Below, in pieces: positions 1 to 5,389 of a DNA stretch of 5,389 nucleotides. A program made the translations under genes and the position numbers. Position 1 is the first letter of the stretch. The number at the start of each line of letters is the position of its first letter. Origin of the DNA: an uncultured Bacteroides sp. Its GTDB lineage: Bacteria > Bacteroidota > Bacteroidia > Bacteroidales > Bacteroidaceae. The stretch covers positions 1 through 5,389 of the forward strand of contig CAUHML010000202.1 of the NCBI GenBank assembly GCA_959606905.1, written 5' to 3'. The notes below the pieces were generated by a model. That model did no database searches. It saw nothing but the letters and a program-made list of their open reading frames with translations, and was not told the DNA's origin.

Positions 1-2169
1 ATTATAGCATAGCCAACGGAATGAACCGGGAATCATATTGAAGTTGAATGAATAGATACCCGGTCTTGAGCTTTTTTGTAGTTCGGCATTGCTGAAACAG
101 TCTGCATCCCCCAACACAATGATCCGTTGTTTTTTATCTTTGGCTTTAATCTTGCGGGTTAACGCTATTGCCGTGGGATAGGCTCCTAACTTTTCACCTT
201 GAAGAGAGTCTAATGAAAGGGAGTCATTCAAAAAATCTTTTGTTTGATACTCAATCCATGTCTGTTGGGCGTTGCTTTGCAATAAAACTATTGGATGGAA
301 TTTTGTTGTATCGACAACTTCCAGAGCAACAGCCGATGGCATGGTGACTGCACTATGCTTCTGCCTGTCAACCATACGTTTATAGAAGCCTCCTATACTG
401 TCGGCGGCTATCTGGGTAGCTTTCGCGAGAACGAGGTCTCCGGGATTAACATCAGAAGGTTGTGCAATGATTCCCGGCAACAGTTTTAAACCGACTTTCC
501 GGAGTAAAGGATTCATTACTTCCTGACGTCCGACGTCGCCCATAATCATCATATTACCTCCGCGTTCAAGAAAACGGTCTATGATTTCTTGTTCTTTGGA
601 ACTCATGGAAGAACGCATTTCAGCAATAAGTAATATATTGATATTACTTGGTATATCATTCATATCCTTTAGATTCAGTTCCACCAAATCAAAGCCTTGA
701 TTAATCATGGAATAACGAAAGCGTCCATGTGTGGCAAAAAGTGAGTAATCCTGATCTCCCTTTTTAGTGGTGGAACGTTCCTGATGTCCTGTGATGGCGC
801 CTACCTTCACAGGAGTAACAAGCATTTTCTTCAATGCTGCGGAGATTTCTGTTTCAGAAGGGTGATATTCCATATCGTCGAACAAACGAAGGCGGGCTTG
901 TTCACCGGAGCCACGTTCAACAACCCGCACAAATCGATAATTTTCTTTAGCCAAGTCTATTTTTTCTTTCAGTTCTTCGGCGCTTTTAAGCTTTTTAGGA
1001 TTGAAGTTCTTCTTCTTGGCAACTTCATAAGCTATCTCACGAATGTTTTTATTCGGATATTGGCGATAAAGGGTGCTGTCTTTCGGTGTAGAGTAATAGT
1101 AAACATACTCCATTTTTATCTCTGGTTTGAAACGTGTGTACATTTTGAAGCGTGCCATATCCTCTTTTTGCTCTCTTGGAGAAGCGACATCAAATTCTTT
1201 ATCGAAAATATTGACGTAAGTTGTGATCGTCATAGGTCCGGACAATTGCTCCATTACTTTCTGGCTTTCTTCTGAAAGTGTACGTTGTTTGCTGCGGGTA
1301 GCATCATAAAAGCCCATCATTGCCGGACGGGAACTGACAAAGCCGATAACTATAATGGTACATACAGCTAAGGCATAGCGCATTGTTTTTGAAAGGAGTG
1401 AGCGACGTGTTTTTTCATTATTCAGTTTAATGACCGATAGCCAGAGGAATAATAAAATTACGGCAAGGAAATAGATAACGTCATCGCTACATATCAATCC
1501 TCCAACCATCTCACTGGCACGTCCTTTAATGGATAGCCAATAAGTAATTTCTCTAAAGAATATGGACTCCTGTCCAATTCCTCCCACATAATTGAGAAAT
1601 GCTAATGCGGAAAGGGTGGCAACAGCTGCCACAACCTGGTAAGATGTGAGTGTGGTCATAAAGAGACCGATAGAACAATAGGTCAGTATCAACAGAAACA
1701 TGGATAACAATCCCGCCAAGATAAGTGTAATATCGACATGCGGCACGGAGATAAACATTACGATTGTCGGTAGGGCAAGGATGATGACAAAGATTAGGGC
1801 AAATACCACCATTGAAACAAACTTGCCGGTAATGATTTGAACACTGCTTACCGGTGATGAATAAAGTAGTTTGATAGAACCTGATGAATATTCACGACTC
1901 ATTAAATTCATGGTTAATAAAGGAATATACAGATAAATGGTTTCTTGTATTACTTCATATATTCCTTTGAGACCAAGGACAAAACCGGCTGTGACGCTAA
2001 AAGTGATCGTGTTGCCCAATGCTTTTATTTTTACTATTTCCGTCAGGATATTCATAAAGTCGAATCCTACTTGGCATGTAAATGCGACCAGCAGCAACCA
2101 TGCGACCGGTGAGTAAAAGAGTACCGCTAGTTCGGTACGGGCTATTCTAAGTATAAGTCTTAAGTTCAT
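1..2169 (-). CDS. GldF-GldG-type fusion: ABC-2 permease joined to periplasmic GIFT domain, copy 2 (3' end outside window)
   Basis: This is a diverged paralogue of the upstream fusion. I translated it codon by codon: 723 codons from the ATG at 2169 to base 1 with no stop or frameshift, so it is cut only by the window edge. The N-terminus MNLRLILRIARTELAVLFYS parallels the upstream copy. Permease segments lie near 15-37, 57-90, 114-141, 148-171, 177-196 and 232-246, with the ATPase-contact loop SREYSSGSIKLLYSSPV. A basic linker (~252-263) and a seventh helix (~264-280) precede the GldG-like soluble domain, which carries IAEMRSSM (515-522), ERGGNMMIMGD (535-545), GRQEVMNP (547-554) and GDADCFSN (687-694). 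The last visible residues, SFRWLCYN, align with SFRWLSGG at 714-720 of the upstream protein. About 50 residues, including the expected C-terminal helix, should therefore lie beyond the left edge. It probably pairs with the upstream copy and shares its ATPase. Family assignment is secure; the pairing and substrate are inferred. Confidence 0.94.
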   Translation of the reverse strand, partial: MNLRLILRIARTELAVLFYSPVAWLLLVAFTCQVGFDFMNILTEIVKIKALGNTITFSVTAGFVLGLKGIYEVIQETIYLYIPLLTMNLMSREYSSGSIKLLYSSPVSSVQIITGKFVSMVVFALIFVIILALPTIVMFISVPHVDITLILAGLLSMFLLILTYCSIGLFMTTLTSYQVVAAVATLSALAFLNYVGGIGQESIFFREITYWLSIKGRASEMVGGLICSDDVIYFLAVILLFLWLSVIKLNNEKTRRSLLSKTMRYALAVCTIIVIGFVSSRPAMMGFYDATRSKQRTLSEESQKVMEQLSGPMTITTYVNIFDKEFDVASPREQKEDMARFKMYTRFKPEIKMEYVYYYSTPKDSTLYRQYPNKNIREIAYEVAKKKNFNPKKLKSAEELKEKIDLAKENYRFVRVVERGSGEQARLRLFDDMEYHPSETEISAALKKMLVTPVKVGAITGHQERSTTKKGDQDYSLFATHGRFRYSMINQGFDLVELNLKDMNDIPSNINILLIAEMRSSMSSKEQEIIDRFLERGGNMMIMGDVGRQEVMNPLLRKVGLKLLPGIIAQPSDVNPGDLVLAKATQIAADSIGGFYKRMVDRQKHSAVTMPSAVALEVVDTTKFHPIVLLQSNAQQTWIEYQTKDFLNDSLSLDSLQGEKLGAYPTAIALTRKIKAKDKKQRIIVLGDADCFSNAELQKSSRPGIYSFNFNMIPGSFRWLCYN

Positions 2170-2184
2170 CTTTTTCTCTTATTA
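2167..2184 (-). promoter_or_regulatory. Tandem stop and purine-rich leader before second fusion gene
   Basis: The first fusion ends with two in-frame stops, TAATAA, followed directly by the purine-rich GAGAAAAAG and the ATG of the second fusion. Only 12 bases separate the first stop from the start codon, so no promoter or terminator fits here and the two genes must share a transcript. GAGAAAAAG is at best a weak ribosome-binding sequence, lying immediately against the ATG rather than at normal Shine-Dalgarno spacing. The junction is clear; its role as a translation signal is tentative. Confidence 0.5.
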
Positions 2185-4503
2185 ATTTCTTCTGCGGAAA
2201 AACCAGATGCCAACTCCTATAAGTAAGAGGATAGCTGGTATAATGATTATGAAAATAGTTTTCATTGTACCAATATCTTTCACTCCGATCGAAAGTTTAT
2301 TGTCGGTACAATGGGGACGGCGTATGTCGATTGGAAATTCTCCTCCGGAAAGCCAGCGGAAGCTTTCGATAATCAGATTAAAGTTTCCTGATCTATATCC
2401 TTCGCGTGAAAGAGTCAGTTCGGTGTTGCTTATGCAATCCGCATCACCAGAGATGATAATACGCTGCTCTTTATCTTTCAGTTGGCGTGAAAGGGCATAG
2501 GCTGTGATATAGGTTTGTTCTTTCTCTCCTGCCGAAGCATTACATTCTACTGGTGATTCCTGTAAATCTGTTTGTTCTTTTTCAATCCATACACCTTTGG
2601 CATTTGTTTCAAGAATCGGAGTATATTGGAAGCCGTAATCGTTGTCGGAGCATGTAAGGGCTACACATCCGGGCATAGAGACACGTAAATCATATTTGGG
2701 AAAATCATCTTTGAATCCGAATGTAAGTTTTCCCGATTCACGGGTTGCCTTGGCTAGAATCAGATTAGGAGAGAAATCAGCGGAAGATTGTGCCAGTTGG
2801 TATTCTTCCATTTTGATACCGAGTTTGCTTAAAAAAGGATTCATAACTTCTTGCCTGCCTGTATCGGTGAGAATAAATAAATTACCTCCACGAGCCAGGT
2901 AAGCCTCCAGTTGATTTTCTCCTTTTTCAGTAAGCGGAGTTCTCATTTCTGCAAGAACCATAATATTGATTAGGGAAGGAATGGTGTCTCCGTGAGAAAT
3001 GTCGATCTCGCAGACATCAAAGCCTTGATTAATTAAGGCGGCTCTAGAATATTTCTCAATGGAGAAGTTGCTATAATCGCGGTCACCGGATTTGGACACC
3101 TCACGTTCACCGTCTCCTTTGATAAAGGCAACAGTGGGAGGAGTTGAAATCATCTTTTTGATGGCTGCTGTAATTTCCGCTTCGGATGGCGTTGCATCCA
3201 TATCTTCAAAATCACGGATGAAGGTACGTTTTCCATCTTGCGTTTCCATAATGCGAACAAATGTATTTTGTTCTTCACGCAGGTCGATGATTTGGCGGAT
3301 TTCTGCCGGAGATTTGAATAAATGAGGATTCAAGTTATAAATCATGGTCATATAATCACGCATCTCATCTACTGTTTTGCCTTGAAACTTAGGATTATTT
3401 GCAACGCCGTTGGGGGCGAAATCATAATAATAGACATATTTCACTTGCAGGTCCGGTTTAGCGAGACAATAAGGTTCGAAGATTGTTTCATTCGCTTTCT
3501 TCATGATAGGGAGGTAGCGATATGATTTGTTATCAAGTAGGTTAACATAATTGGTAATAGTTACCGGTCCTGTCAATTTTGCTAATACGTGTTGGCTATT
3601 TTCGGTAAGTGAGTTTAGTTTAGTGCGTGTTGTATCCCATACCTTAATCATTCCCGGACGTGAAGTGAAATAGCCAATTGCCATTGCTGCGACAAAAAAT
3701 CCCAGATAGCTGATTGCTTGCCGGAAACGACTGATAGTGCGCCGGTCGGATGCAAGTTTGAAAGTGGTGAATGTAAGGAAAAGGGTTACTACGACCACAA
3801 AATAAATCACATCTTCACTCCGAATTACTCCATTCAGCATATCGATTGTTCTTCCGTTTATTGACAGCCAATAAGTCAGTTCGCGTATAAAATCGTATTC
3901 CTGGCCGATATTTCCTACAAAATTCAGTATAGCTAATATAATAAGAGTCCCAACTGCTGCTACTACTTGATAAGTCGTGAGTGAGGACATAAAGAGCCCG
4001 ATAGCGCAATAGGCGCATATTAATAAATAGAGTCCTAGAAGGGCGACTAGTACAGGAGCCCAATCAAAAGAAGGGATTACCAAACCGCCATAAATAGCAC
4101 TGGCTATCGGGACAAGCATCAGACAGCAACCAAATCCGATGGCTGCAAGATATTTACCCAATACGATCTGACCACTGGTGACTGGGGATGAATATGCCAG
4201 TTTGATTGAACCCGATGCCGTTTCGCGACTGATGAGTCCCATTGTCAACAATGGAATATAGATGTATATGTTTGATACGACGGAGGACAAAAAGCCGTAA
4301 CTACCTAAGAAGCAGATACCGCTCAAAGAAACTTCCTTGCCGCCTGACAGATCATAGTCGGTCACTATATTCTCCATTAATGACGTAAAACTTGCTGTTG
4401 TCAGGAATGAGAAAACAATCAATATGAACCATGCAATCGGCGAATAGAATAAAATAGCCAGATCGGTTCGGGCAATACGCATTATAATCTTTAAATCCGT
4501 CAT
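2182..4503 (-). CDS. GldF-GldG-type fusion: ABC-2 permease joined to periplasmic GIFT domain, copy 1 (complete)
   Basis: This 773-residue inner-membrane protein would form half of the transporter pore. Residues 1-250 are an ABC-2/GldF-like permease with hydrophobic segments near 19-42, 62-90, 116-140, 148-172, 178-196 and 231-247. The loop after the second segment (SRETASGSIKLAYSSPV, 92-108) is the typical ABC-2 cytoplasmic region expected to touch the ATPase. A basic linker (~252-262) leads to a seventh helix (~265-280), then a large soluble domain of the GldG/ABC_transp_aux type (~281-745). That domain carries LAEMRTPL (517-524), ARGGNLFILTD (537-547) and GDADCISN (686-693). An eighth helix (~748-768) and the tail RRRN close the protein. 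F. johnsoniae GldF and GldG are separate, about 240 and 560 residues, so the total matches a simple fusion. I chose the ATG at 4503 over one 39 bp upstream (4542). It starts 1 bp after the ATPase stop and gives MTDLKIIMRIARTDL, which matches the paralogue's N-terminus; the longer form would overlap the ATPase gene and add residues absent from the paralogue. The substrate is unknown. Confidence 0.95.
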   Translation of the reverse strand: MTDLKIIMRIARTDLAILFYSPIAWFILIVFSFLTTASFTSLMENIVTDYDLSGGKEVSLSGICFLGSYGFLSSVVSNIYIYIPLLTMGLISRETASGSIKLAYSSPVTSGQIVLGKYLAAIGFGCCLMLVPIASAIYGGLVIPSFDWAPVLVALLGLYLLICAYCAIGLFMSSLTTYQVVAAVGTLIILAILNFVGNIGQEYDFIRELTYWLSINGRTIDMLNGVIRSEDVIYFVVVVTLFLTFTTFKLASDRRTISRFRQAISYLGFFVAAMAIGYFTSRPGMIKVWDTTRTKLNSLTENSQHVLAKLTGPVTITNYVNLLDNKSYRYLPIMKKANETIFEPYCLAKPDLQVKYVYYYDFAPNGVANNPKFQGKTVDEMRDYMTMIYNLNPHLFKSPAEIRQIIDLREEQNTFVRIMETQDGKRTFIRDFEDMDATPSEAEITAAIKKMISTPPTVAFIKGDGEREVSKSGDRDYSNFSIEKYSRAALINQGFDVCEIDISHGDTIPSLINIMVLAEMRTPLTEKGENQLEAYLARGGNLFILTDTGRQEVMNPFLSKLGIKMEEYQLAQSSADFSPNLILAKATRESGKLTFGFKDDFPKYDLRVSMPGCVALTCSDNDYGFQYTPILETNAKGVWIEKEQTDLQESPVECNASAGEKEQTYITAYALSRQLKDKEQRIIISGDADCISNTELTLSREGYRSGNFNLIIESFRWLSGGEFPIDIRRPHCTDNKLSIGVKDIGTMKTIFIIIIPAILLLIGVGIWFFRRRN

Positions 4504-4507
4504 GTTA
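4501..4507 (-). other. Stop-start junction between ATPase and first fusion gene
   Basis: On the minus strand the sequence reads TAACATG: the ATPase stop, one base, then the ATG of the fusion gene. Upstream there is only an AT-rich stretch (AAAAATAATATC) and no Shine-Dalgarno-like GGAGG, which is usual for Bacteroidota. The spacing suggests that ribosomes finishing the ATPase reinitiate on the permease, keeping subunit production linked. The coupling is inferred; the spacing is seen directly. Confidence 0.7.
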
Positions 4508-5389
4508 GATATTATTTTTAAGTTTTCCCGATAGTTGTGCAAAGATTATGTCAAGAGAGCAGCGTTCCATCGTGATTTCTTTCAGCCGCCATCCGTTTTG
4601 TATGCTTAAGGCTACTACTCGTTCAGTTATGTTCTCATCGTCATCAAAGCGTATCCGGAATGTACCGGGATAGAGTTCTTCTATATTCAACACATGTTCT
4701 ATCTTTGCTAGTTCTTCTATAGAAGGGGGAAGGGCAAATGTAACGGTGAAACTACTTGGAACCACATAGTTATCAAAGTCTTTCATGCTACCTGAAAATA
4801 CGACTTTACCATGTTCAATCATACGAATATCATTGCAGGTAGCTTGCACTTCCGACAGGATATGAGTGGAGAGTAGGACAGAATGATCTTCAGCAATTTC
4901 TTTAATCAGATTGCGTATTTCGACAATTTGGTTAGGATCAAGCCCGTTTGTAGGTTCATCAAGTACTACGAATGGAGGATTATGTACAATAGCCTGTGCA
5001 ATTCCTACTCTTTGTTGATACCCGCCTGAAAGATTCTTTATAAGTCGTTTGCTAAAATGGGCAATAGCGCAACGTTCTTTAGCTATTTCTACAGCTTCAC
5101 GAATTTTTGATTTCTCCATTCTCCGCAGTGTGGCACAGTGTATGAGATATTCGTCGACAGTCAAGTCCGGATGGAGAGGTGGTTTTTGAGGTAAGAAACC
5201 AATATGTTTTTTTGCTTCAACCGGATTTTTTCGTAGATCGATGCCATTGATAAATACATCTCCTTCCGTTTGATTTAAAACTCCACAGATGATATTCATA
5301 GTGGTGGACTTACCTGCCCCATTAGACCCTAACAGACCTAATATTCCTGTTTTTTCAATAGAAAAATTGATATCGCGAATGGCCCAATC
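4505..5389 (-). CDS. ABC transporter ATP-binding protein, GldA-like (5' end outside window)
   Basis: This is the cytoplasmic ATPase of an ABC-2-type exporter; it would hydrolyse ATP to drive the two membrane fusions encoded just downstream. The frame is open to the right edge, giving 294 visible residues. In visible numbering these include Walker A GSNGAGKST at 21-29, a Q-loop (LPQKPPL, Q68), signature LSGGYQQR at 120-127, Walker B with D-loop VVLDEPTNGLDP ending near 152 (catalytic Glu 145) and the H-loop STHIL (His 176). All key residues are intact. The in-frame ATG at 5299-5297 is not the start: it lies after Walker A, and the preceding frame encodes the expected N-terminal strand (AIRDINFSI). 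Only about 13-18 N-terminal residues should be missing, from the usual family length near 300-310. The last ~85 residues form a less conserved C-terminal domain, as in CcmA/GldA-type ATPases. It ends with TAA, 1 bp before the next start. The ATPase assignment is certain; 'GldA-like' rests mainly on the GldF/GldG-like partners. Confidence 0.96.
   Translation of the reverse strand, partial: DWAIRDINFSIEKTGILGLLGSNGAGKSTTMNIICGVLNQTEGDVFINGIDLRKNPVEAKKHIGFLPQKPPLHPDLTVDEYLIHCATLRRMEKSKIREAVEIAKERCAIAHFSKRLIKNLSGGYQQRVGIAQAIVHNPPFVVLDEPTNGLDPNQIVEIRNLIKEIAEDHSVLLSTHILSEVQATCNDIRMIEHGKVVFSGSMKDFDNYVVPSSFTVTFALPPSIEELAKIEHVLNIEELYPGTFRIRFDDDENITERVVALSIQNGWRLKEITMERCSLDIIFAQLSGKLKNNI

Noticed and set aside
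1..60. Possibility that the second fusion is a truncated pseudogene
   Set aside because: The frame is open through base 1 and still tracks the paralogue at the edge (SFRWL in both). The missing end is explained by the window boundary.
295..489. Plus-strand open frame of 64 codons
   Set aside because: It is antisense to the conserved soluble domain of the second fusion, has no family resemblance, and no start context sets it apart.
784..1275. Plus-strand open frame of 163 codons
   Set aside because: It lies wholly antisense to the GldG-like domain of the second fusion, whose minus-strand frame is continuous and matches its paralogue. The translated product is rich in Phe, Cys and His with no recognisable motif, as expected for a shadow frame.
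2170..2181. Terminator or separate promoter between the two fusion genes
   Set aside because: Only 12 bases are available, with no inverted repeat or T-run on the transcribed strand; the space holds just a second stop codon and a purine-rich leader.
2207..3525. Four short plus-strand open frames (2207-2500, 2642-2902, 3092-3325, 3322-3525)
   Set aside because: All are antisense to the first fusion's extracytoplasmic domain, and none shows a motif. They are by-products of a well-constrained gene on the other strand.
3815..4063. Minus-strand open frame of 82 codons in a different frame inside the first fusion gene
   Set aside because: It overlaps the permease helices that are conserved between the two paralogues. 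Its product is Ser/Arg-rich and unlike any known family, so it is a shifted-frame shadow.
5297..5299. ATG at 5299 as the ATPase start
   Set aside because: Starting here would remove Walker A, which is encoded intact just upstream in the same frame (5329-5303). The frame stays open to the window edge, so the true start is outside.

Overview
The window is an almost gap-free three-gene cluster, all transcribed right to left on the minus strand. It encodes one ABC-2-type exporter related to the GldA/GldF/GldG ('gliding') transporter of Bacteroidota. The gene family, low-to-moderate GC content, AT-rich translation starts without clear Shine-Dalgarno sequences and very tight gene packing all suggest a Bacteroidales genome, most likely Bacteroides or a near relative. 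This is inferred from style and family; no species marker is present.

Layout in transcription order: (1) 5389-4505, an ABC ATPase whose first residues lie beyond the right edge but whose Walker A, Q-loop, signature, Walker B and H-loop are all present; (2) 4503-2182, a complete 773-residue protein joining a GldF-like six-helix ABC-2 permease to a GldG-like extracytoplasmic domain with a C-terminal membrane anchor; (3) 2169-1, a second, diverged copy of the same fusion, open for 723 codons and cut by the left edge shortly before its expected C-terminal anchor. Gaps are 1 bp between genes 1 and 2 and 12 bp between genes 2 and 3, so a single operon with coupled translation is likely. No promoter, terminator, RNA gene, mobile element or CRISPR array is visible, and no non-coding stretch exceeds 12 bp. 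The operon promoter must lie right of 5389, and any terminator left of position 1.

How the parts should fit together: two ATPase subunits would power a membrane pore made of two fusion subunits. Because two different fusions are encoded next to one ATPase, an asymmetric heterodimer is the simplest model, with two large GldG/IFT52-type (GIFT) domains projecting into the periplasm. In Flavobacterium johnsoniae the corresponding separate proteins GldA, GldF and GldG are needed for gliding. Bacteroides-type gut bacteria do not glide, so substrate and role are unknown here. The fusion plus tandem duplication in a presumably non-gliding lineage is the main point of interest; the region is otherwise ordinary core-type coding sequence.
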